From a bacterium (lineage in GTDB: Bacteria > Bacillota > Clostridia > Oscillospirales > Oscillospiraceae): 53,559 bases of DNA. A program made the translations under genes and the position numbers. The stretch covers positions 1 to 53,559 of the forward strand of contig SFVC01000017.1 in the NCBI GenBank assembly GCA_004560375.1. The letters run 5' to 3'. Positions within the stretch are counted from its first letter, which is position 1; each line of letters begins with the position of its first letter. The notes under the pieces are model-generated. The model saw only the letters and a program-made list of their open reading frames with translations, made no database searches and had not been told where the DNA came from. Shown one piece after another: positions 15,931 to 23,999 of this stretch.

Positions 15931-17799
15931 GTGAACATCAAACTGACCTGCCCCCCCGACGCCCCGGCCCCCGTGGCCTTTGCCGCCGATCAGCTGTCCG
16001 CCTACCTGGGCCGGATGCTGGCGGGGGAGGAGGGGGAGCTCGCCATCCGCCTGGAGGTGCGCCCCGACCCGGAGCCCAGGCGGCCCGACTGGTTTGCCGT
16101 GGAGCTGAACGAGACGGAGGGCTCCATCGCGGGAAACAGCGGGCGGGCGGTGCTGCTGGGGGCCTACGACTGCCTGCGGCGCTTAGGCTGCCGGTTCCTT
16201 GCCCCCATCAAGGGCTGCGAGGTGGTGCCCCCCATCACCCGCCGGGCGCTGAAGCTGCGGTATGAGCACCGGGCGTCCTTCTACCACCGGGGCGTGTGCA
16301 TCGAGGGGGCGGACAGCCGGGAAAACGTGCTGGACTTCATCGACTGGCTGCCCAAGGTGGGCTGCAACAGCTTTTTCCTGCAATTCAAAACGCCCTGGAT
16401 CTTTTACGCCCGGTGGCGGCAGCACCAGCGAAACCCCCTCCGGGAGGCGGAGCCCTTCACCCCTGACGACGCCCTGGCGTGGATGGAGGAGGCGGAGGGA
16501 GAGCTCAAGCGCCGGGGGCTGCTGCTCCACAAGGTGGGCCACGGCTGGACGGGGGCGGCGCTGGGGTACGAGTCTGTCTCCTGGGACGTTGACCCCGCCC
16601 CCCTGGGGCCGGACAAGCGCCCCCTGGCCGCCCAGGTGGACGGGGTGCGGGGGCTGTGGAAGGGCGTCCCCGCCAACACCAACCTGTGCTTCCACAACGG
16701 GGACGCCGTGGACGCCTTTGCCGCCCAGGTGGCGCGGTACGCCCAGGCCAACCCGGAGGCGGACTACCTCCATATCTGGCTGGCGGACGAGTACAACAAC
16801 GTGTGCGAGTGCGACGGCTGCCGGGAAACCACCCCCTCCGACCAGTATGTGGAGCTGCTCAATGAGATCGACGGGCGGCTGACCGGGCTGGGGCTGGACA
16901 CCCGGATCGTGTTCCTGCTGTACCAGGAGCTGCTGTGGCCCCCGGTGAAGGCCCGGCTGGCCAATCCGGATCGGTTCGTCCTCATGTTCGCCCCCATCAG
17001 CCGCACCTTTGAGCGATCCTACACCGTGGAGCGGGAGCTGCCCCCCATCCCGGCCTATGCGCGCAACCGGATCACCCTGCCCACGGATCTTGCGGAGAAC
17101 CTGGCCTTCCTTCGGGGCTGGCAGGCGCAGTTCCATGGCGACAGCTTCGTGTACGACTACCCCCTGGGCCGGGCCCACTACGGCGACTTCGGATACGTGA
17201 AGCTGGCCCGGGTGATCAGCGGCGACGTGAAGCAGCTCAAGGGGCTGGGGCTGGACGGCTATATCAGCTGCCAGGAGCTGCGCTCGGGCCTGCCCAACTT
17301 CTTCCCCAACTACGTGCTGGGCCGGACGCTGATGGACGCGGACGCCGACGTGAACCAGCTGCTGGGGGAATACTTCGCCGCGGCCTACGGGGCGGACTGG
17401 CCCGCCGTGGCGGACTACCTGTCCCAGCTGTCCGGCCTGAGCAGCACCGATTACGTCAACGGCAAGGGCGGGCGTCGGGACGAGGGAATGGCCGCCCGGA
17501 TGGAGGAGATCCGGGAACTGTGCCTGAGCTTCACCCCCACCCTGGACGCCCACCGGGGGGCGGGCGGCTGGGCCACCCCCTTCTGGGAGGCGCTGAACTG
17601 CCACCGGGACTATGTGCTCAAGCTGGCCCGGGCGCTGCGGCACCTGGCCCGGAGGGAGGACGGCAGGGCCGCGGAGGACTGGGACGCCTTCCGGCGGTTT
17701 ATCTGTGAACAGGAGCCGGACTTTCAGCCCTGGCTGGACGTGTACCGGGTGCTGGAGGTTCTGGAAAAGTATACGGGGCTCCCGCCCCGGCAAAGCTGA
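15931..17799 (+). CDS. cytosolic DUF4838 / GH163-like glycoside hydrolase
   Basis: This 622-residue protein resembles DUF4838 proteins. Some members of this group were classed as glycoside hydrolase family GH163, with endo-beta-N-acetylglucosaminidase activity. The N-terminal 90 residues form the accessory domain seen in GH20/GH67-like enzymes (AYDCLRRLGCRFLAP). A TIM-barrel region follows, including HRGVCIEGADSRENVLDFIDWL and the acidic/Cys motif LADEYNNVCECDGC near 287-300, a hallmark of DUF4838. There is no signal peptide, so it acts on imported substrates. The start is GTG behind GGAGGAG. Its position before nagB and nagA suggests release of GlcNAc from a small conjugate. The catalytic residues and linkage remain unproven. 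Confidence 0.65.
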   Translation: MNIKLTCPPDAPAPVAFAADQLSAYLGRMLAGEEGELAIRLEVRPDPEPRRPDWFAVELNETEGSIAGNSGRAVLLGAYDCLRRLGCRFLAPIKGCEVVPPITRRALKLRYEHRASFYHRGVCIEGADSRENVLDFIDWLPKVGCNSFFLQFKTPWIFYARWRQHQRNPLREAEPFTPDDALAWMEEAEGELKRRGLLLHKVGHGWTGAALGYESVSWDVDPAPLGPDKRPLAAQVDGVRGLWKGVPANTNLCFHNGDAVDAFAAQVARYAQANPEADYLHIWLADEYNNVCECDGCRETTPSDQYVELLNEIDGRLTGLGLDTRIVFLLYQELLWPPVKARLANPDRFVLMFAPISRTFERSYTVERELPPIPAYARNRITLPTDLAENLAFLRGWQAQFHGDSFVYDYPLGRAHYGDFGYVKLARVISGDVKQLKGLGLDGYISCQELRSGLPNFFPNYVLGRTLMDADADVNQLLGEYFAAAYGADWPAVADYLSQLSGLSSTDYVNGKGGRRDEGMAARMEEIRELCLSFTPTLDAHRGAGGWATPFWEALNCHRDYVLKLARALRHLARREDGRAAEDWDAFRRFICEQEPDFQPWLDVYRVLEVLEKYTGLPPRQS

Positions 17800-17813
17800 A
17801 AGGAGGACGCAAT

Positions 17814-18635
17814 ATGCGCCACGACTACTATTATTACAACCGGGAGCAGCTGCTGGCCGCCCCCAAGGTGCCCATCCAGGTGCTGGCGGACAATACCGCG
17901 GTGTTCCAGGCCATTGCCCGGGAAATGGCGGACGAGATCAAGAGCCATAACGCCCAGGGCAAAACCACTGTATTTATCTGCCCCGTGGGCCCCGTGGGGC
18001 AGTACCCCTATTTCGTGGATATCGTCAACGGGGAAAACATCAGCCTGAAAAACGTCTGGTTCCTCAACATGGACGAGTACCTCACCGACGACAAGCAGTG
18101 GATCGACAAGAGCCACAAGCTCAGCTTCCGGGGCTTTATGGATCGGACGGTGTACACCAAGATCAAGCCGGAGCTGGTAATGCCCGAGAGCCAGCGGGTG
18201 TTCCCCGACCCCAGCGATCCGGACAACATGGCCCGCACCATCGAGAAGCTGGGGGGCGTGGACATCTGCTTCGGCGGCATCGGCATCAACGGCCACCTGG
18301 CCTTCAACGAGGCCCAGGACGAGCTCACCGGGGAGCAGTTCAAGCAGCTCCACACCCGGGTGCTGGAGATCAGCCGGGAGACCCGGACGGCCAACGCCAT
18401 CGGCGATCTGAACGGGGCCATCGACGATATGCCCCGCTGGTGCGTCACCATCGGCATGAATGAGATCTACAACGCCCGCAAGGTACGCCTGGGCGTGTTC
18501 CGGGACTGGCACCGGGCGGTGCTCCGCCACACGGCCTATGGCGAGGTGTCCGGCCACTTCCCCGCCACCCTGATGCAGACCCACCCGGACGCGCTGATCC
18601 GCACCACCGAGTTTGTGGCCGGCCTGCCGGAGTAA
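17814..18635 (+). CDS. nagB: glucosamine-6-phosphate deaminase family protein
   Basis: This 273-residue protein belongs to the NagB family, which turns glucosamine-6-phosphate into fructose-6-phosphate and ammonia. The motifs LNMDEYL and GIGINGHLAFNE are present, the latter being the family signature. The C-terminal region is somewhat divergent from textbook NagB. It starts 14 bp after the hydrolase gene behind a GGAGG site, and nagA follows 12 bp downstream. The fructose-6-phosphate formed is the substrate of the PPi-phosphofructokinase encoded upstream. Confidence 0.88.
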   Translation: MRHDYYYYNREQLLAAPKVPIQVLADNTAVFQAIAREMADEIKSHNAQGKTTVFICPVGPVGQYPYFVDIVNGENISLKNVWFLNMDEYLTDDKQWIDKSHKLSFRGFMDRTVYTKIKPELVMPESQRVFPDPSDPDNMARTIEKLGGVDICFGGIGINGHLAFNEAQDELTGEQFKQLHTRVLEISRETRTANAIGDLNGAIDDMPRWCVTIGMNEIYNARKVRLGVFRDWHRAVLRHTAYGEVSGHFPATLMQTHPDALIRTTEFVAGLPE

Positions 18636-18647
18636 GAGGTGCGGGAG

Positions 18648-19793
18648 ATGAGTGTGCGCTATCTGACAAACGGCCAGGTGTATGTGGATCGCCGGTTCCA
18701 ACCCAAAACCATTGAACTCCAAGACGGCAAGCTGACCCTGCTCCCCCCGGAGGCGTCTGTGTCCGGGGAGGTCTATGACGCCGCGGGGAAGAAGATCGTC
18801 CCCGGCTTTCTCGACATCCACACCCATGGCGCCGTGGGCGTGGATGTGAACGGGGCGTCCGCCGCGGACTTGGAGAAAATCGCCCGGTTCTTTGCCGGCA
18901 ACGGCACCACCTCCTTCCTGGCCTCGGTGCTCACCGACACAGAGGAGCAGACCGGCTGGTGCCTTGACCAGTGCCGGGCATTCCAGCAGTCGGATTCCCA
19001 GGGGGCAGAACTGTTGGGCGTCCATCTGGAGGGGCCCTTCTTGGCTCCCGCTTACAAGGGGGCCATGCCGGAGCATCTGCTGAAAACGGGCGACGCCGCC
19101 CTGCTGCGCTCCTACCAGGAGCGGGCGCAGGGCAATATCCGCTATCTCACCGTCTCCCCGGAAGTGGAGGGCGCCATCGGGCTGATCCCGGAGGCAAAGG
19201 CCCTGGGCATCGTCACCGCCATCGGCCATTCGGGGGCGGACTACGACACGGCCCTGGAGGCCATCCGCGCCGGGGCCGCCGCCGCCACCCACACGTTCAA
19301 CGCCATGCAGCTGCTGCACCAGCACCGCCCGGCCATCCTGGGGGCCGTGCTGGAGAGCGATGTATACTGCGAGGCCATCTGCGACGGGCGGCACCTGCAC
19401 CCCGGCATTGTCCGCCTGCTGCTCAAGGTCAAGGGCCTGGATCGGGTGGTGGCCATCACCGACTCCATCATGGCCGCCGGCCTGCCCGACGGGAACTATC
19501 ACCTGGGGGTCAACCAGGTGGTGGTGGAGGACGGGGACGCCAAGCTGGCCAGCGACGGCACCCGGGCGGGAAGCACCCTGACCCAAAACAGGGCCCTGTC
19601 CAATCTGCTGGCCTGGACCGGGCTGTCCCTGGAGAAGGTTCTGCCCCTGTTGAGCGAAAATCCGGCCCGCCTGATCGGCGTGTTTGACCGCAAGGGCTCC
19701 ATCGCCCAGGGGAAGGACGCGGATCTGGTGGTACTGGACGGGAAAAATCAAGTGGAGCAAGTGTTTGTGAAAGGGCGGCTGATCCCCCGTTGA
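18648..19793 (+). CDS. nagA: N-acetylglucosamine-6-phosphate deacetylase
   Basis: This 381-residue amidohydrolase removes acetate from GlcNAc-6-phosphate. Metal-site motifs are DIHTHG near the N-terminus, HLEGPFL, IGHSGADYD and THTFNAM, with the catalytic Asp in ITDSIMAAGLPDG. I choose ATG 18648 because an AAGAGG site lies 8 nt upstream; a GTG nine bases earlier is also in frame. It ends close to the ROK gene. Together with nagB it channels GlcNAc-6-phosphate to fructose-6-phosphate. No GlcNAc kinase is encoded nearby. Confidence 0.93.
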   Translation: MSVRYLTNGQVYVDRRFQPKTIELQDGKLTLLPPEASVSGEVYDAAGKKIVPGFLDIHTHGAVGVDVNGASAADLEKIARFFAGNGTTSFLASVLTDTEEQTGWCLDQCRAFQQSDSQGAELLGVHLEGPFLAPAYKGAMPEHLLKTGDAALLRSYQERAQGNIRYLTVSPEVEGAIGLIPEAKALGIVTAIGHSGADYDTALEAIRAGAAAATHTFNAMQLLHQHRPAILGAVLESDVYCEAICDGRHLHPGIVRLLLKVKGLDRVVAITDSIMAAGLPDGNYHLGVNQVVVEDGDAKLASDGTRAGSTLTQNRALSNLLAWTGLSLEKVLPLLSENPARLIGVFDRKGSIAQGKDADLVVLDGKNQVEQVFVKGRLIPR

Positions 19794-19828
19794 GAGCCTG
19801 CCGCCTATGGGACGGGAGGAATGTTGAC

Positions 19829-21052
19829 ATGGAATTTGGGACAGGCAGACCGCCCTCCCGACGCCGGGCAGGCAGCCAGGCCGCTATTTTGCGGACGATT
19901 TATCACTTTGGCCCGGTCAGGCGGTCTCAGATCTCGGACTATCTGGGTCTCACCATGCCCACCATCACCACCAATATCAACGACATGATCGCCCGGGGGA
20001 TCGTCCGGGAGACCGGCCTGGCCGCGCCCCAGGGTTCCTCGGGCCGCAGGGCCCGGCCGGTGGATATTGTCCCGGAATCCCGGCACTTTATCGGCGTTGA
20101 AATGCAGGGCTCCCGATGGGCAGTCTGCCTTTTGGATTTCCGTGGAACGGTGCTCTTTGCCGAAAACGGGGACTCGCCCCATCAGGGGTATGACGAGAAC
20201 ATGCAGTCGGTCTGCCGTCTGATCCGCCGTGCGGTTTCCCTGTGCGGGCTGGCGTTGGAGCAGATCGCGGGCATCGGCATCTGTACGCCGGGGCTGGTAA
20301 ACCGGGCGGACGGCATTTTGAATATGCGGGTGGGCCTGAACTGGGCCGACAAGAACATCCGGCGGGATATCGCCGCCCTCACCGGCTACACGGGCCCGGT
20401 CAGCGTGGAGAACAACGCCTGCGCCCGGGCTTACGGCGTGCAGATCTTTCAGCGGGAGCTCCTGACCGGGGGGCGCAGCTTCGCCTATCTGTTTATCTCA
20501 GACGGCATTGCCTGCCCTCTGGTGCCGGTGACGGACGACTTTGTAGGCTCCGTCGTGGGCATGGGGGAGCTTGGACACATGATCATGGATCCCAAAGGCC
20601 CTCTCTGCCGCTGCGGGAACCGGGGCTGTCTGGAGGCATATTCCAGCGACTGGGCCGTAACGTCCCGCTGCAACCGGGCGTTGGAGGAGGGCAAGGCTCC
20701 CATACTGCGCCAGCTCTGCGGCGGGCAGCGGCCGACGATGGACGCCATCCTCCAGGCGCAGGCCGTGGGGAACGGCGACGTCTGTCAGGTCATCCGGGAT
20801 GCCATCTATATGCTTGGTCTGGCGGCGGTCAACGTCAGCAATTTTGCCGGGCCAAACCTGATGAACGTGGATGGAAAGCTCTTTCAAAATGAGGAAAATC
20901 GGGCGGCGCTCACCGAGATCGTGAGCCAAAATCTGTGCGGCATCATTCGATCCCGAACCGAACTGGTCTTTGCGGAGCCGGATCGCCTGAGCGGCGCAAA
21001 GGGCGTGGCCGCCCTGTCCATCTTCCGGGATCTGGAGACCTACGGCTCATAG
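19829..21052 (+). CDS. ROK-family transcriptional repressor (NagC/XylR type)
   Basis: This 407-residue regulator has an N-terminal winged helix-turn-helix (about 15-75, with RRSQISDYLGLTMPTITTNINDMI) and a ROK sugar-binding domain. The ROK zinc motif CRCGNRGCLEAY is intact. The kinase catalytic aspartate of the END motif is replaced (ENNAC), so it should bind a sugar ligand without phosphorylating it. The start at 19829 has a GGGAGGA site 8 nt upstream; an earlier in-frame start overlaps nagA. As a cluster-internal repressor it likely answers to an amino-sugar phosphate and controls the cluster through the palindrome at 8204-8219, which is an inference. Confidence 0.9.
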   Translation: MEFGTGRPPSRRRAGSQAAILRTIYHFGPVRRSQISDYLGLTMPTITTNINDMIARGIVRETGLAAPQGSSGRRARPVDIVPESRHFIGVEMQGSRWAVCLLDFRGTVLFAENGDSPHQGYDENMQSVCRLIRRAVSLCGLALEQIAGIGICTPGLVNRADGILNMRVGLNWADKNIRRDIAALTGYTGPVSVENNACARAYGVQIFQRELLTGGRSFAYLFISDGIACPLVPVTDDFVGSVVGMGELGHMIMDPKGPLCRCGNRGCLEAYSSDWAVTSRCNRALEEGKAPILRQLCGGQRPTMDAILQAQAVGNGDVCQVIRDAIYMLGLAAVNVSNFAGPNLMNVDGKLFQNEENRAALTEIVSQNLCGIIRSRTELVFAEPDRLSGAKGVAALSIFRDLETYGS

Positions 21053-21073
21053 CCGCAAGAAAGGAGAGGCGAT

Positions 21074-21898
21074 ATGCTTCTATTTTTCCTGGTCAGTCTA
21101 TTTGCCAGCGTTGCGGGCGCCATCTGCGGCATCGGCGGCGGCGTTATCATCAAACCAGTTCTGGATGTGCTGCATTTGGAGACGGTGGCCACCATCAGCT
21201 TCCTGTCCGGCTGCACGGTGCTCTCCATGAGCTGTTACTCCGTGGGCCGGGCCATGTTGGCGGGGGAAAGGCGGGTATCCCTGAGCACGGGGACGCCCCT
21301 GGCCCTGGGGGCCGCGGCGGGGGGGCTGCTGGGCAGCCGCCTTTTTTCCCTTGTCAAGGCCATGTTTGACGATCCCAACCGGGTAGGCGCGGTGCAGGCC
21401 GCGTGTCTGGCCGTGATCACCCTGGGAACCCTGCTGTACACGATCAACAAGGCCCGCATCCACACCCACCGGGTGGGGCATCCATTGGTCTGTGTTGCCA
21501 TCGGTCTGGCCCTGGGGTGTATGTCCAGCTTTTTGGGGATCGGCGGGGGGCCCATCAATCTGGTCGTCCTGTTCTATTTCTTCAGCATGGACACCAAAAC
21601 AGCGGCGGCGAACAGCCTGTACATCATCTTCTTCAGCCAGTTTTTCAACCTGATCGCCACCCTTGTTTCCAGAAGCGTGCCGCCCTTCCTGCCCGTCACC
21701 TTGATCCTGATGGTGGCCGGGGGTATCGGCGGCGGCATCATCGGCCGGGTGGTGAACAAGCGAATCGACGACAAGGTGGTGGATCGCCTGTTTATGGCGC
21801 TGATGGCGGTCATTATCGTCATCAGCCTGTGCAACGCCTGGCGGTATGGGGGCTATGGAGCCGCGGATCACGTCGTCCTTCTCCCTGCCGGCAAGTGA
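21074..21898 (+). CDS. TauE/SafE-family anion permease
   Basis: This 274-residue membrane protein has about eight hydrophobic segments in two related halves. They carry the family glycine motifs GAICGIGGGVIIKP (about 14-27) and SFLGIGGGPINLV (about 154-166). TauE/SafE members are thought to export sulfite, sulfoacetate or other small organic anions. Its position in the amino-sugar cluster, next to an SsuABC-like importer, suggests release of an anionic product of the same pathway. The substrate is unknown. A GAAAGGAG site lies upstream. Confidence 0.88.
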   Translation: MLLFFLVSLFASVAGAICGIGGGVIIKPVLDVLHLETVATISFLSGCTVLSMSCYSVGRAMLAGERRVSLSTGTPLALGAAAGGLLGSRLFSLVKAMFDDPNRVGAVQAACLAVITLGTLLYTINKARIHTHRVGHPLVCVAIGLALGCMSSFLGIGGGPINLVVLFYFFSMDTKTAAANSLYIIFFSQFFNLIATLVSRSVPPFLPVTLILMVAGGIGGGIIGRVVNKRIDDKVVDRLFMALMAVIIVISLCNAWRYGGYGAADHVVLLPAGK

Positions 21899-21957
21899 AA
21901 CTGTCTTGCCCTGTGAATGCGGCGCTTTTATCAAGATAAACCACGAGGGACTGCAAG

Positions 21958-23127
21958 ATGATCCATTTACTTCTGGCTGTTATTTATCTTTCCTTTGTCA
22001 GCCTGGGCCTGCCGGACTCCCTGCTGGGGTCTGCGTGGCCCTCCATGTACCAGGGCTTTGGTGTCCCCGTCTCCTACTCCGGGATGATTTTCTTCCTCAT
22101 CTCCCTGGGGACGGTGATCTCCAGCCTGCAAAGCGACCGGCTCACCCGAAAGCTGGGGGCGGGCAAGGTGACCGCCGTCAGCGTGGCCATGACGGCGGCG
22201 GCGCTCTTCGGCTTTTCCATCAGCAATTCTTTCTGGATGCTGTGCCTGTGGGCCATCCCCTACGGCCTGGGGGCGGGCAGCGTGGACGCGGCGCTGAACA
22301 ACTATGTGGCCCTCCACTTCGCCAGCCGCCATATGAGCTGGCTCCACTGTATGTGGGGGCTGGGTGCATCCATTGGGCCGTACATCATGGGCTGCGCCCT
22401 GACCCGCTGGGAAAGCTGGCACCTGGGCTATCGGATCATCAGCGTGTTGCAGCTGGCGCTCACCGCTGTCATCGTGCTGAGCCTGCCCCTCTGGAAGGGC
22501 ACGGCACAGCCGGAGAAAAGGGAGCAAAGCCCCCCTCCCCAGGCCCTCACCCTGAGGCAGATCATCAGCCTTCCCGGGGTAAAGGCGGTGATGGTGACCT
22601 TCTTCTGCTACTGCGCTTTGGAGCAGACCACCGGCCTGTGGGCCAGCAGCTACCTGGCGCTCCACAAGGGCGTCGCTCCCGAGACAGCGGCCAGCTTTGC
22701 CAGCCTGTTCTTCCTCGGCATCACGGCAGGCCGGGCGCTGAGCGGCTTTTTGACCATGAGGCTCAGCGACAGCCGGATGGTTCGGCTGGGACAGGGGATC
22801 ATCGCGGTGGGGCTGGCCGCTTTCCTGCTGCCGCTGGGGGAATACGCCGCCCTGGCGGGGCTGATCCTCATCGGGCTGGGCTGCGCCCCCATCTATCCCA
22901 GCATCATCCACGCCACTCCCACTCACTTCGGCGCGGACAAATCCCAAGCTATTATCGGCGTCCAGATGGCCAGCGCCTATGTGGGCAACTGTCTGATGCC
23001 GCCCTTGTTCGGCCTGATCGCCAATCATATCACGGTGTCGCTGTTCCCGTTCTACCTGCTGGTGATCCTGATCGTGATGATTCTCATGCACGAGACGCTG
23101 TTGAAGCGCAGCGGGAAAAGCGTTTAA
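21958..23127 (+). CDS. MFS transporter, sugar-permease-like
   Basis: This 389-residue major-facilitator protein has about twelve hydrophobic segments. A loop rich in charges near residues 55-70 (SDRLTRKLGAGKV) fits the conserved loop between helices 2 and 3, and a central hydrophilic stretch (about 180-200) separates the halves. The sequence HCMWGLGASIGPYIMG resembles FucP-like sugar permeases. It is the last gene of the cluster, 59 bp after the TauE-like gene, and converges on rsmA with only 23 bp between stops. It may import or export a free sugar of the pathway. Confidence 0.82.
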   Translation: MIHLLLAVIYLSFVSLGLPDSLLGSAWPSMYQGFGVPVSYSGMIFFLISLGTVISSLQSDRLTRKLGAGKVTAVSVAMTAAALFGFSISNSFWMLCLWAIPYGLGAGSVDAALNNYVALHFASRHMSWLHCMWGLGASIGPYIMGCALTRWESWHLGYRIISVLQLALTAVIVLSLPLWKGTAQPEKREQSPPPQALTLRQIISLPGVKAVMVTFFCYCALEQTTGLWASSYLALHKGVAPETAASFASLFFLGITAGRALSGFLTMRLSDSRMVRLGQGIIAVGLAAFLLPLGEYAALAGLILIGLGCAPIYPSIIHATPTHFGADKSQAIIGVQMASAYVGNCLMPPLFGLIANHITVSLFPFYLLVILIVMILMHETLLKRSGKSV

Positions 23128-23150
23128 AACGCCCCGTTAACAGGGCCCCA

Positions 23151-23999
23151 TCAGCCCAGCTCCCGGGCCAGGGCGGCGAAGTCCGTCAGCCCCAGCCGCT
23201 CCCCCCGGACAGTCTCCGGCAGGCCGCAGTCCGACAAGATCTGCCGGAGCTGCTCCTTGGAGAAGCGGCTGCCGTAGGCAGCGGACAGGGCATTGAGCAG
23301 GGTCTTGCGCCGCTGGGCGAAGGCCGCCTTCACCACGGCAAAGATGGCCTCCCGGTCGCCCTCCACCGGGGGGGCGGGCCGGGGGGTGAGCCGCACCACC
23401 GCCGAGGTCACCTTGGGGGCGGGCAGGAAGCAGTCCGGCGGCACCTCGAATAACAGCTCGCACGCCGCGTGGTACTGGCAGAACAGGGAGAACGCCCCGC
23501 AGTCGGCGTCGCCGGGGGCGGCGCAGATCCGGCGCGCCACCTCCCGCTGGATCATCACCGTCACGGACTGGAAGCAGCCCGCCTCCAGCAGCCTGGTGAT
23601 CACCGGCGTGGTAATGTTGTAGGGCAGGTTGGCGCAGGCCCGCACCGGCAGGCCGGGGAACCTTTCCTCCGCCAGCAAGCCCAGATCCAGCTTCATCACG
23701 TCCCCGGGGATCACCTCCACGTTGGGGCAGTCCGCCAGCGTCTCGGCCAGGATGGGCAGCAGGGCGCGATCCAGCTCCACCGCCGCCACCTTCCCCGCCC
23801 GCCGGGCCAGCTCCACCGTGAGGGGGCCGATGCCGGGGCCGATCTCCAGCACGGCGCAGCCCCCGTCCAATCCCGCCGCATCGGCGATGTCCCGGGGCAC
23901 CCAGTCCGCGATGAGGAAGTTCTGTCCCATGGATTTGGAAAAACGGAAGCCGTGCCGGGCCAGCAGGGCTTTGATGTCGCGGATATCGGTGAGGTTCAC
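23151..23999 (-). CDS. rsmA: 16S rRNA (adenine1518/1519-N6)-dimethyltransferase
   Basis: This 282-residue enzyme (KsgA) dimethylates two adenines in helix 45 of 16S rRNA. It shows the SAM motif LEIGPGIGPLT, VELD, the catalytic NLPYNITTP motif and the QNFL segment near the N-terminus. It starts with GTG and overlaps the upstream trmD stop by four bases (GTGA), so translation is coupled. rsmA is not the usual neighbour of trmD in Firmicutes, where rplS normally follows. Confidence 0.95.
   Translation of the reverse strand: MNLTDIRDIKALLARHGFRFSKSMGQNFLIADWVPRDIADAAGLDGGCAVLEIGPGIGPLTVELARRAGKVAAVELDRALLPILAETLADCPNVEVIPGDVMKLDLGLLAEERFPGLPVRACANLPYNITTPVITRLLEAGCFQSVTVMIQREVARRICAAPGDADCGAFSLFCQYHAACELLFEVPPDCFLPAPKVTSAVVRLTPRPAPPVEGDREAIFAVVKAAFAQRRKTLLNALSAAYGSRFSKEQLRQILSDCGLPETVRGERLGLTDFAALARELG

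Noticed and set aside
17724..19760. 678-residue minus-strand open frame opposite nagB and nagA
   Set aside because: It is an antisense shadow; the plus strand carries unmistakable NagB and NagA motifs.
8195..23127. Classical sulfoglycolysis operon
   Set aside because: The importer and TauE permease suggest sulfonates, but no sulfoquinovosidase, SQ isomerase, SF kinase or SLA dehydrogenase is seen.
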